DNA from: Bacillus sp. B15-48
Lineage (GTDB): Bacteria > Bacillota > Bacilli > Bacillales > Cytobacillaceae
Length of the DNA stretch: 64,000 bases
Assembly (NCBI RefSeq): GCF_016879755.1
Contig: NZ_WOFU01000003.1
Coordinates: 372,001-436,000, forward strand
Direction: 5' to 3'
Shown: positions 56,335 through 64,000 of the stretch, one piece after another
Numbering within the stretch: position 1 is the stretch's first letter
Layout of the letters: each line of letters starts with the position of its first letter
Notes under the pieces: model-generated
What the model was told of the DNA's origin: nothing
The model's database searches: none
The model's input: only the letters and a program-made list of their open reading frames with translations
Translations under genes and position numbers: made by a program

Positions 56335-56501
56335 CGCGAATTTTAATCAAAATAAGTCAATTTTTACTTTTTTTTGAGTAAAGTCGCCATTTTCCTTATC
56401 AAAACAAGGAACATTATTAATAATTGCGTAAAAATTAATAAATTACGCCTTATTTTTTGGTGCGAATGTCCCTGTAAAATTATGTGAGCTTCACATTCGC
56501 A
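56335..56501 (-). promoter_or_regulatory. CRISPR leader
   Basis: 167 bp of very AT-rich sequence between cas2 and the first intact repeat. The position and composition are those of a leader that carries the array promoter and the spacer-integration signals. A precise promoter was not assigned. Confidence 0.75.
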
Positions 56502-56792
56502 CTAAAGAATTAATGGCCCTTCTATATCTAATGATTCTTTGATACCAATATGTTCTACCTTGCTTTTATAATTGTTTCCCAATTGATAGAATCGTAAGCT
56601 ATCTTGATTTTCGTCGATAATGTCGATTAGTTCAAGTTTTAATGAAGTAAATTGGGTTGCATCGACTACGCATTCAAACACTGAGTTTTGGACTCTTTGA
56701 CCATAATTTTGACATACTTTAGAAACTTTACGCAGTCTTTTTTGTCCTGCACTTGTTACTGTACTGACATCATATGTTATTAAAACAAGCAC
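56502..56792 (-). CDS. cas2: Cas2, CRISPR adaptation endoribonuclease-fold protein
   Basis: 96 residues from the GTG at 56792 (VLVLITYDVST...), the usual length for type I-C Cas2; the open frame reaches 56810 through a TTG but that adds residues not normally present. The ferredoxin-like strand MLVLITYDVS carries the conserved Asp, and NSVFECVVD is typical. It forms the dimeric core of the Cas1-Cas2 integrase. Last gene of the cas operon. Confidence 0.93.
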   Translation of the reverse strand: MLVLITYDVSTVTSAGQKRLRKVSKVCQNYGQRVQNSVFECVVDATQFTSLKLELIDIIDENQDSLRFYQLGNNYKSKVEHIGIKESLDIEGPLIL

Positions 56793-56800
56793 CCTCTCAC

Positions 56801-57832
56801 CTACTTCCAAAGAAATGGAGGATATTCATCCAAATCCCCTCTTAAATGCCTAGCCAATAATAAAGCTTGTGCATGTGGAACCAATCCCCATTGTATCTTT
56901 TCACCGAGATATGGATGAGTGATTTTTTCAAGTTTTTTATTTTGCCACGCAGTAAGAAATTTCTTTCTTGCTTCATCTGTCATAAGCACTGATCCATTTT
57001 CTTTTTTATAAAAATCATCTTTATTGACTACCTTCTTATTAATCAGAGACAGAACAAATTTATCTGCATAGACTCCTCTTAGTTCTTCCATAACATCTAA
57101 AGCTAGTGAGACTCTTCCTGGACGATCTCGGTGCAAAAAGCCGACATAGGCGTCAAGTCCTACTCCCTCCAAAGCAGAGGCCATATCATTAGCCAATAAC
57201 GTATAGGCAAATGAAAGCATTGCGTTTACATTATCCAAAGGCGGTCTGCGAGAACGGGAATGAAAATAGAAGTCCTCTTTCTGCTGCAAGATCATTTGAT
57301 TAAACAATCGATTGTAGCTGATGGCTGCTTGTCCCTCTAACCCTCTCAATCTTTCTAAATCATCACATGTTCTTATTTCTTGAATTAACGCTGACAGATG
57401 TCTTGAGATTTCCTTGAATTTTACAACTTCGATTCTTAACGGATAATCTCTCGTCATCCTCTCAATCATCCACTTATTGTTATAAATCTTTCCGATGATA
57501 AAATTACGCGCTATTTTAGCTGACATCGTTTCATCATCAGAAATGCGATATTGTTTCTTCCTCAGAATTACATTTCCTTTGCTTTTACCGATGACTCGGG
57601 CAAGAAAACGACCAGTCGCTGTTAAAAACACAAGGGAAATATTTCTCTCCGCACAATACCCCATCAAGGCCGGACTTGCTCCTGTATAACCGAAGGACAC
57701 GATTGATTCCAAATTATGTAGTGGAAGCCGCCCCAGCCGATCTTGGTCCTTTAATATCACAACATTATCTCCATCCAAAGCTAAATAAACGTCAGATTGA
57801 GTGATGAAAACCGTATTAAGCAACTTTTTCAT
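56801..57832 (-). CDS. cas1: Cas1, CRISPR spacer integrase
   Basis: 343 residues, full length for type I-C Cas1. The catalytic residues lie in the helical domain: Glu in GLEGQAAISYNRLF, His in VGFLHRDRPGRVSLALD and the Asp/Glu in DVMEELR. It joins prespacers to the leader end of the array. The ATG overlaps the stop of cas4 (ATGA). Confidence 0.95.
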   Translation of the reverse strand: MKKLLNTVFITQSDVYLALDGDNVVILKDQDRLGRLPLHNLESIVSFGYTGASPALMGYCAERNISLVFLTATGRFLARVIGKSKGNVILRKKQYRISDDETMSAKIARNFIIGKIYNNKWMIERMTRDYPLRIEVVKFKEISRHLSALIQEIRTCDDLERLRGLEGQAAISYNRLFNQMILQQKEDFYFHSRSRRPPLDNVNAMLSFAYTLLANDMASALEGVGLDAYVGFLHRDRPGRVSLALDVMEELRGVYADKFVLSLINKKVVNKDDFYKKENGSVLMTDEARKKFLTAWQNKKLEKITHPYLGEKIQWGLVPHAQALLLARHLRGDLDEYPPFLWK

Positions 57833-58488
57833 TCTGCAATCTTCCCTTCAATGTAGCTTCTAACAGACCGCTTATTCAGCATATTCGGCAAGCAAATGTG
57901 TTGCAGGGAACAACTTTTACAGAAAGCACCTGTTTTTACCTTGGGTGTGTGACGACGCTGGTAATAATCATACATTTCAAAAACAATTGATTTTACTTTC
58001 TGCTTATACTCATCAGTTAAGGGCACTTCGACCCGATGTTTAATTTCATTGTAAAACATATAACCGGTATCGACCTCACAAAGCAACATTTCCTCTAAAC
58101 ATAGGGCTTGTGCGGTCAGTTGTAAAATATCAGAGTCATCTTTTTTCGGCTTCCCTCGCTTGTACTCTACTGGATACGCAAGATACTTGCCCTCTATACC
58201 AGCTAGTTCGACTCCATTTTCAGCACGAATGAATTCCACAACATCACATACCCCGGTGATTTTCAGCTCTTTTGATTTCACCGGCATTGCACGGACGACA
58301 AGCTTATCGCCTCGTTTCTCTCGTATAAATGGCTGATCCACTTTGGAATGCAGGTGTTGACCTTCAATGGTTCTAACATTTTCTTCCCACTGCTGCTCAA
58401 TATGAATAAGTGCCCATTGCCGTCGGCAAAAAAGAAAATGCTGAATACCTGATAACATTAAATAGCTATCCTCTTCACTAGAGGCCAT
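57829..58488 (-). CDS. cas4: Cas4, prespacer-processing RecB-like nuclease
   Basis: 219 residues from the ATG at 58488. An iron-sulfur cluster is indicated by the Cys in FLFCRRQWALIHIE and the C-terminal CKSCSLQHIC. The RecB nuclease core shows the Asp of TGVCDVVEF and the Glu/Lys pair in YPVEYKRGKPK. It trims prespacers so that the PAM side is integrated correctly. The start overlaps the end of cas7 by 11 bp. Confidence 0.93.
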   Translation of the reverse strand: MASSEEDSYLMLSGIQHFLFCRRQWALIHIEQQWEENVRTIEGQHLHSKVDQPFIREKRGDKLVVRAMPVKSKELKITGVCDVVEFIRAENGVELAGIEGKYLAYPVEYKRGKPKKDDSDILQLTAQALCLEEMLLCEVDTGYMFYNEIKHRVEVPLTDEYKQKVKSIVFEMYDYYQRRHTPKVKTGAFCKSCSLQHICLPNMLNKRSVRSYIEGKIAE

Positions 58489-59338
58489 TGATAATCTCAA
58501 CTTTTAAACCATCTAATTCATTAACTATAATCGTGTAATCATCAATTGATTTTGGTGCTTCTACCTTAGGCTTCACCTCTAGTAAACGATGCACTTTAGC
58601 TGATGAATACTGGCCCATTTTTGAATTATGCTCCCACCAGCATACTTTTAGCACTTCCATACTCCCGTCTGGACGTGCGGAAGATGCATCATTCTCAAAT
58701 AATGTAACAAGTGCGTTTTTTATTTTCTCTGAATCCTCGGTTGTAAATCCTGTCTTTTCCGCTAGTTGCGTATTGATACTTCCATAAAATTTATAAACAC
58801 CAAAGTCGACCCGATGCTTCATCCCCATTGTGTCTGAACCCTTTTCCTTTCCAGGCTCAGAGTTAACACTTTTGGTAATCTGCATGCTCGTTATATCAAT
58901 GGGATCAATACTTGTTGCCGTATGAATAGAAACAGGTCCCCTTACACCAACAGAGACACCTTTTCCAGTTCCTCCTTTAAAGGCAAAAACTTGGCCAAAG
59001 CTTCTGACATCGAACCAGGCTTTACAGGCTGCAGCAGCAAATAATTCACTTGGGTTTTCTTTCGATTTTAACGCTTGGCCCAACTCAGAATTGGCATCTG
59101 CCCTTTCCCGCAAGCTATTAAATTGATCGGCTTTTTTGTCATTTGATTGTACAAAGATCGATTCCCCCATATCAAGCAGGCGGTTTCGAATCTTCCGCTT
59201 AAGAGCGACATCAGAAATCTCCCCGTAGCCATCATAGTTTTGTCTCGGCCGATTGCCATTTAATGGATCACCGTTCGGGTTGGCTTTTGAAACAGATAAT
59301 ACAACGGCAAAATCAATTTTATGATCTAAGGTAGTCAT
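58478..59338 (-). CDS. cas7: Cas7 (Csd2), Cascade backbone subunit of type I-C
   Basis: About 286 residues, RRM-like fold with SKANPNGDPLNGNRPRQN, GKGVSVGVRGPVSI and SVNSEPGKEKGSDTMGMKHRVDFGVY (given in part), as in Csd2 proteins. Several copies coat the crRNA in the Cascade complex. The ATG at 59338 follows GAGAGGAGAACTTAAA; the longer frame to 59356 starts inside the end of cas8c. Confidence 0.94.
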   Translation of the reverse strand: MTTLDHKIDFAVVLSVSKANPNGDPLNGNRPRQNYDGYGEISDVALKRKIRNRLLDMGESIFVQSNDKKADQFNSLRERADANSELGQALKSKENPSELFAAAACKAWFDVRSFGQVFAFKGGTGKGVSVGVRGPVSIHTATSIDPIDITSMQITKSVNSEPGKEKGSDTMGMKHRVDFGVYKFYGSINTQLAEKTGFTTEDSEKIKNALVTLFENDASSARPDGSMEVLKVCWWEHNSKMGQYSSAKVHRLLEVKPKVEAPKSIDDYTIIVNELDGLKVEIINGL

Positions 59339-59352
59339 TTTAAGTTCTCCTC

Positions 59353-61230
59353 TCAATTATCTTTCACTTTTTTCTGATACAAATCATGGCGCTGGCTGTA
59401 AAAGCCGAGTAAATATTTCCCTGATAGCGGGCGATTATTAAAATCCTCAGGTTTAATTTTTGAACCGACCTCATCGATCAACTTATTGTAATACCAAACC
59501 CTTTCACCTAAGCGGGCTTGATATGGCTGCAACGCTCCTTGGATTGTTCTCCACGTTCGTTCCGGATGCTGAGAAAAAGAATTCATATACCTTCTGGCGT
59601 TTGTAGCACGCTGGTCATTGGAATCCAGTGCATTTCTTTCAAGTACATCAGCAATGGCCAGCAGTCGTCCAAACAAATAATCACGATCATCATTTTCTTT
59701 ATCTAACGGCACAGAATACCCCTCCTGTTTATTAATTAATGCACATGTGATACTGAGTGTTTTTTCCCATTCCCATCTTTCCATAGAGACCGGATTTGAC
59801 GCACGGCGCAGAGCGCTTTTCACAATATCCCCAGGGATTCTCCGTTCATCGAGGATACACGGCAACATCCGCTCCATCAGGCCTTTGACAACCTTTTCAT
59901 TTGCCTTCGGACCATAAGCAGCAAAAGCAATATCTTTTGTTGCCGGCGCACCGTAAAATTGCACAACTTCCTGATTTTGATCTTTCCGGTAGCGATGTTC
60001 CCAAGCACAAGTAGAATGCCAGTGTTTCAATCTATTAAAATACAATTCCTTATTAAAACTGCGGTAATATAAAACTGCAAGCCTCCCCGTAGTGGCGGAA
60101 TCAATAATCAAAATATGGATATTTGCCTCAGTTTTGAGATCGTTCTTATAGCCATCGATGGCTTTGGCAAATTGATTGGCAAACTCTTCAAGTGTACCGG
60201 GCTTCATTTCCTTGCTAGCTGTAGCAGTTTCATCCATAGAAAAAATTGAAAAACTATCGTCTACGTAACTTGGAACATCCAACACATCATTAGCCCATAC
60301 CAGGAATACTCTATTGTCAATAACTTTCCCTTGCTTATTAATTAGCCATTTAAGCGCATTATGCGCTTTTTGCGACACTTCATAACTAATGTTAGCTACC
60401 TCGTTCGCTTTGTTAAATCTTCCTCTAAAAGTAAAGCCGCTAGTATCGTTAGCAGATATTAGCTTCGCTTTATCTCCTGCATTTCTAATTTTATTTGCAT
60501 GCCTATCGGTCGCTGGAAGCATTTTTCCTGTTACATAACAAAAGTCTTCGCTACCCAAAAGTTCTCCATAAAACTTAATAAAGGAGTTATACACCTCAAT
60601 GTCCTTCCAAACCTTTAGTATGAGTTTTTCAGAAGAGTGAACAGTAAATCGAATGAAGGCGCTTTCTTGCCCGCCTGTTACCGTCGAAAATATCGGTGGT
60701 TTCTCACCAAGAAAGGCTTCAGCCTTTTTATCCCATGCATCAATCAAATTGCCGTCAGCACCAACATGTAAAATACCAGCACGTACTAAATCTTTAATTA
60801 ATGTACGTTTATTCAAATAGCTGTAAATACTCTTTACCTGAGGGACTGCATACGGTGAATCAGCCCATTCCTTCAATTGGCTTATGTAATATGAAAAAGG
60901 CTCTTCTTTCTTAATTTTTCCTCCATATGCAACAAAGTCTCCTGCTACATAACTAAGCTTGTCATGGAGGGGGTAAGGAGCGATTTTGGAACCTGCCCGG
61001 CTAGCAGAGTCCTCTGTACAAGGGATGATTGTACTTCCACCGCTTTTATCAATTAGGGATGCTGAATGGAACTCCCCCTTTTCCGTTATCTCCACTTCTA
61101 TATGTGCTGTTTGAGTAGTATGAGAAATCGGCAAAAGTGTGTACTCCTGATCATTATTTTTCTTCACAATCTTCCCGACCCAGTCAAGGTTCGATTCATA
61201 GGTTTCATATAGATTTAATAACCAGCTCAT
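59353..61230 (-). CDS. cas8c: Cas8c (Csd1), large subunit of type I-C Cascade
   Basis: 625 residues of the Csd1 family, with the N-terminal MSWLLNLYETYESNLDWVGK and the conserved C-terminal YLLGFYSQRHDLYQKK. It recognises the PAM and helps load Cas3; in some type I-C systems an internal start also makes the small subunit Cas11c. Its ATG is adjacent to the cas5 stop (TAAATG). Confidence 0.94.
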   Translation of the reverse strand: MSWLLNLYETYESNLDWVGKIVKKNNDQEYTLLPISHTTQTAHIEVEITEKGEFHSASLIDKSGGSTIIPCTEDSASRAGSKIAPYPLHDKLSYVAGDFVAYGGKIKKEEPFSYYISQLKEWADSPYAVPQVKSIYSYLNKRTLIKDLVRAGILHVGADGNLIDAWDKKAEAFLGEKPPIFSTVTGGQESAFIRFTVHSSEKLILKVWKDIEVYNSFIKFYGELLGSEDFCYVTGKMLPATDRHANKIRNAGDKAKLISANDTSGFTFRGRFNKANEVANISYEVSQKAHNALKWLINKQGKVIDNRVFLVWANDVLDVPSYVDDSFSIFSMDETATASKEMKPGTLEEFANQFAKAIDGYKNDLKTEANIHILIIDSATTGRLAVLYYRSFNKELYFNRLKHWHSTCAWEHRYRKDQNQEVVQFYGAPATKDIAFAAYGPKANEKVVKGLMERMLPCILDERRIPGDIVKSALRRASNPVSMERWEWEKTLSITCALINKQEGYSVPLDKENDDRDYLFGRLLAIADVLERNALDSNDQRATNARRYMNSFSQHPERTWRTIQGALQPYQARLGERVWYYNKLIDEVGSKIKPEDFNNRPLSGKYLLGFYSQRHDLYQKKVKDN

Positions 61231-61947
61231 TTAATCACCCCCTATCTCTAATTGATTCAAAAGCTCGTCTGAAGATTCGACATTTGAGCTGTCAAAGAAT
61301 TTCGGTTCCATATCTCGAAGTTTGCGAACATTCCTACATTCGTCAGGACGAATAAATTTAATTACTCCATTCTTCATGACAGGATTCCATAACCGTACTT
61401 CCATTTGATTTTTTCCTGTTTCATCAGGATAATTGATACCGTGCACCATTGTCCCAAAATATACTTCTTCTTTTTCATCATAGTAACCACTACCTGATCC
61501 AAATTCACATGGCTCCACATATCCTTGACATTCACGCGCGCCAAGAAATATATCTCTGCGTCCACCAACACTAAGGGATCGCTTCAATATATTGTGATGC
61601 TTGTGCTCGTTACGATCAAAAGCCATTTCCGGTCGATGAGGATTAAAGATAAAATGAGCCTTTACTTGGTAGCGTACATCCCTCAAATATGTATAGTTTG
61701 CCAATGTGTTTCCGCCCCCATATTCGATTGGACGAATGCCCTTTGACTCCATCTTAATTGGATTCATAACGCGGATTTCATCTACAATCATTAATAGAGT
61801 AGGCTTCCAGTAAATTGATTCGACTATCCCCTTCAAAGCCTGGTAAGTCGGTACATTATACGTCATTTTTTCTCCACCCATTTTTGTCAATGGATCGGTA
61901 AATAAGGCGTAGGGACCGTATAATTCAAATTCAATGGAATTTCGCAT
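61231..61947 (-). CDS. cas5: Cas5c (Cas5d), crRNA-processing endoribonuclease of type I-C
   Basis: 238 residues from the ATG at 61947, which has AGGAGGTGAATTTG before it. Cas5-family blocks are [37 protein letters not shown] and [15 protein letters not shown]. In type I-C this protein replaces Cas6 and cuts the repeat to leave the crRNA 5' handle. It is separated from cas3 by about 190 bp, so it may have its own promoter. Confidence 0.94.
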   Translation of the reverse strand: MRNSIEFELYGPYALFTDPLTKMGGEKMTYNVPTYQALKGIVESIYWKPTLLMIVDEIRVMNPIKMESKGIRPIEYGGGNTLANYTYLRDVRYQVKAHFIFNPHRPEMAFDRNEHKHHNILKRSLSVGGRRDIFLGARECQGYVEPCEFGSGSGYYDEKEEVYFGTMVHGINYPDETGKNQMEVRLWNPVMKNGVIKFIRPDECRNVRKLRDMEPKFFDSSNVESSDELLNQLEIGGD

Positions 61948-62135
61948 CAAATTCACCTCCTATCTTTTTTCCTATTGTAATAATTTAATAGTAACTTTTA
62001 CCTATTTTAATTTCAAGAATTTCCCTGAAACACCAATAAATATATATGAATTTATGAACAATTTTTGAAAAAACTTAAATAACCAATGCAATTAAATCGA
62101 GATTTAATGCCAGTACCTAGCAACTTAAACAGTTA

Positions 62136-64000
62136 TTAAAATATCGCATTACCGAAGCCACTCTCATTTTGCAAGTCTATGCCATATTCAGCGCTATATG
62201 CTCCATCTTTAAGAGCAAGAATTTTCCCATCTAATAATGAAACGAGTCCACTATTTTCTATAAGCATTTGCTTTTCATGACTAAACAAATTCACCGTAAA
62301 TTGCTGTGCTTTTCTAAGCAGTCTACTTAAATCTGCTATTGAATAGCTACTATTTAACTCAGCAATGATTTCACTGCCTTCGCCGTACGGTACAATGGCA
62401 GAAGTGGTCAAGTCATCAATAACGCGAAAATGTTCTGCTGCTGTTCCATAGCTATTTAATATATATAACGGAACATCCTTTTTCGGATTTTGTTTATGAA
62501 TAAAAGCCTGACGATAGCTATTGTCATTTCTTGATACCATCAAAAGCTCGGTCATTTCTTTCCTCAATTTTGGGACAAAATAGTTTAAATCTGAGGTAAA
62601 TTCTAAATAAAACTCTTGGAAATATCGATCCATCGCGGCTTTCGACAGAATATGACCACCATGGCTATGTTTGTCACGCTTTAAATCTATTAAAATTCGT
62701 TTGGCAATTTGTTTGCCTATTTTAATTTCCTTTAGCCTACTTAAGTTCTCTTTTTCATGATCAATGACATAAACTGATCGAATTTCCATTTCCCCATGTC
62801 TATTACAGCGGCCTGCAGCTTGGGCAATCGAGTCAAGTCCAGCTAGTGAGCGGATTACACATTCAAAACTGACATCTACGCCTGCTTCAATCAACTGTGT
62901 ACTGACACATATCAGTTTTTTCCCCTGCTTTAGCAGTTCCCTTACTTTTGCTAAAATATCATTTCTATGGGCTGCACACATTGACGTACTCAAGTGGAAC
63001 ACCGGGACATCTAATTCTTGCTCTTTTAACTTTTCGTACAAATTCTTTACGACCGATTTGGTATTTAGGATAACTAAAACACTTTGCAACTCCTCTATTT
63101 TTCCACATATGAATTCTGCCAATTTTTCATTTGTAAACGTTTGGTCTGTTGCTAAGTCAACAATGTCCACTCTTTTAAATGCATCAATCACATGATCAAG
63201 GCGGTTAATCATTTCCGCATCTGTATCAATGTCAAGCTTATGCTCAACAAAATCAAGGGCTGGCTGGGTTGCCGTACAGAGCACAATGCTTGATTTTCCA
63301 TACTCCTTTAGAAAATTCAGGGCATCGTTAAAAAGGGAGACACACGGAATTGGGACTTTTTGCACTTCATCAAAGATAATAATCGATTCGCTTAAATTAT
63401 GTAGCCTACGAATATTCCTGCTCCCTTTAGCATAAAAAACATTTAAAAATTGAACCATCGTCGTAAAAATGATTGGAGAATCCCAATTATCTTTTGCAAG
63501 TTTTAGTTTTTGTTGCTTATTCATGATTCCATCTTGATTTTCGTCATTATCATCTGCATCTTCTACCACATTAGAATGATGCTCTAAAATATTCGTCTCA
63601 TCCTGAAGTATGTTTCTGACTTCCTCGGCATTTTGTTCAATAATTGTTGTATAGGGCACAACGTAGATGATGTGCTTTTTGTTAAATAGGCTGGCGTGCT
63701 TTAAAGCATAACGTAAACTAGCTAATGTCTTGCCACCGCCTGTCGGAATCGATAAAGTATAAATACCAGATGGCTTTTCTGCGAACTGATCGCATTGCTC
63801 TGACATTTCGCTTCTTAATAAATTAATAGGAGTGTTTGCAGTTTCATGCTGCTGGAAAGATTTAATTTTGGCTATTAGTTTGTCGTAGAATGTTTCAAAA
63901 AGGAGATGATGATCTTTTTGCGGTTCGTAAGGTGTATTTTCTTCAAATAGTCTCGTATTCGTTCGATCAGCATCTATCAAGATACTAAAAATCATTTTTG
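62136..64000 (-). CDS. cas3: Cas3, helicase-nuclease of type I-C (N-terminus beyond the window)
   Basis: About 621 codons from the right edge to the stop. The visible start, ...MIFSILIDADRTNTRL, corresponds to the linker that follows the HD nuclease domain in type I Cas3, so the HD domain and true start lie beyond 64000. The SF2 helicase motifs are complete: Walker A PTGGGKT, DEVQ (DExH-like) in IIFDEVQKV, SAT-like CTATQPALD, and motif VI QAAGRCNRHG. It unwinds and degrades target DNA after Cascade binding. First gene of the cas operon. Confidence 0.95.
   Translation of the reverse strand, partial: KMIFSILIDADRTNTRLFEENTPYEPQKDHHLLFETFYDKLIAKIKSFQQHETANTPINLLRSEMSEQCDQFAEKPSGIYTLSIPTGGGKTLASLRYALKHASLFNKKHIIYVVPYTTIIEQNAEEVRNILQDETNILEHHSNVVEDADDNDENQDGIMNKQQKLKLAKDNWDSPIIFTTMVQFLNVFYAKGSRNIRRLHNLSESIIIFDEVQKVPIPCVSLFNDALNFLKEYGKSSIVLCTATQPALDFVEHKLDIDTDAEMINRLDHVIDAFKRVDIVDLATDQTFTNEKLAEFICGKIEELQSVLVILNTKSVVKNLYEKLKEQELDVPVFHLSTSMCAAHRNDILAKVRELLKQGKKLICVSTQLIEAGVDVSFECVIRSLAGLDSIAQAAGRCNRHGEMEIRSVYVIDHEKENLSRLKEIKIGKQIAKRILIDLKRDKHSHGGHILSKAAMDRYFQEFYLEFTSDLNYFVPKLRKEMTELLMVSRNDNSYRQAFIHKQNPKKDVPLYILNSYGTAAEHFRVIDDLTTSAIVPYGEGSEIIAELNSSYSIADLSRLLRKAQQFTVNLFSHEKQMLIENSGLVSLLDGKILALKDGAYSAEYGIDLQNESGFGNAIF

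Overview
The window looks like the chromosome of an endospore-forming, AT-rich Bacillaceae bacterium (Bacillus, Neobacillus or Mesobacillus type). Grounds: AGGAGG-like ribosome binding sites in front of most genes, a YjcZ-type sporulation peptide, a YitJ-type methionine gene, frequent TTG/GTG starts and Bacillus-style insertion sequences. The species cannot be fixed from the sequence alone.

Layout. (1) 1-1434: the end of a Wadjet-like operon (a JetD-type Toprim protein plus the start of the next gene, cut by the window edge). (2) 2.1-13.1 kb: a respiratory molybdoenzyme operon (tatA, 4Fe-4S subunit, NrfD membrane subunit, Tat-exported molybdopterin subunit, TorD-like chaperone) of the tetrathionate/selenate reductase kind. 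It is preceded by a sigma-54 promoter and by a translationally coupled binding protein / histidine kinase / NtrC-type regulator operon that probably controls it. The kinase is frameshifted. (3) 13.2-18.5 kb: fasciclin protein, acetate transporter, MscS channel, small proteins and palindromic repeats. (4) 18.6-33.3 kb: aromatic catabolism. It holds a meta-cleavage module (flavin monooxygenase, ring-cleaving dioxygenase, C-C hydrolase), a XylR_N/V4R-PucR regulator, a homogentisate operon (hmgA, fahA and a conserved unknown gene), an LLM flavoprotein and a TRAP transporter. (5) 33.5-36.1 kb: a sulfonate/nitrate-type ABC importer. (6) 36.2-37.4 kb: a REP-associated tyrosine transposase (RAYT) framed by its putative REP hairpins. 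(7) 37.4-42.7 kb: metH and yitJ, the methionine/one-carbon operon. (8) 43-52.2 kb: a decayed island with an IS4 element inserted in a REP, a broken diguanylate cyclase, a degenerate IS3 element, an ABC transporter gene whose middle is rearranged, and a JetD relic. (9) 52.4-64 kb: a type I-C CRISPR-Cas system with a 59-repeat array and cas2, cas1, cas4, cas7, cas8c, cas5 and cas3 (cas3 runs off the right end).

The strongest unifying signal outside genes is a family of at least eleven intergenic hairpin elements built on GAAGCAT-GGGGACGTACC-ATGCTTC. They occur singly or as inverted pairs (BIME-like). The only RAYT gene in the window sits between two of them, and the IS4 element has landed inside one, at a GGG(N)5CCC core. 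This is a candidate Gram-positive REP/RAYT system.

Defence genes lie at both ends (Wadjet-like on the left; JetD relic and CRISPR-Cas on the right), while the centre is metabolic. No rRNA or tRNA gene was seen.
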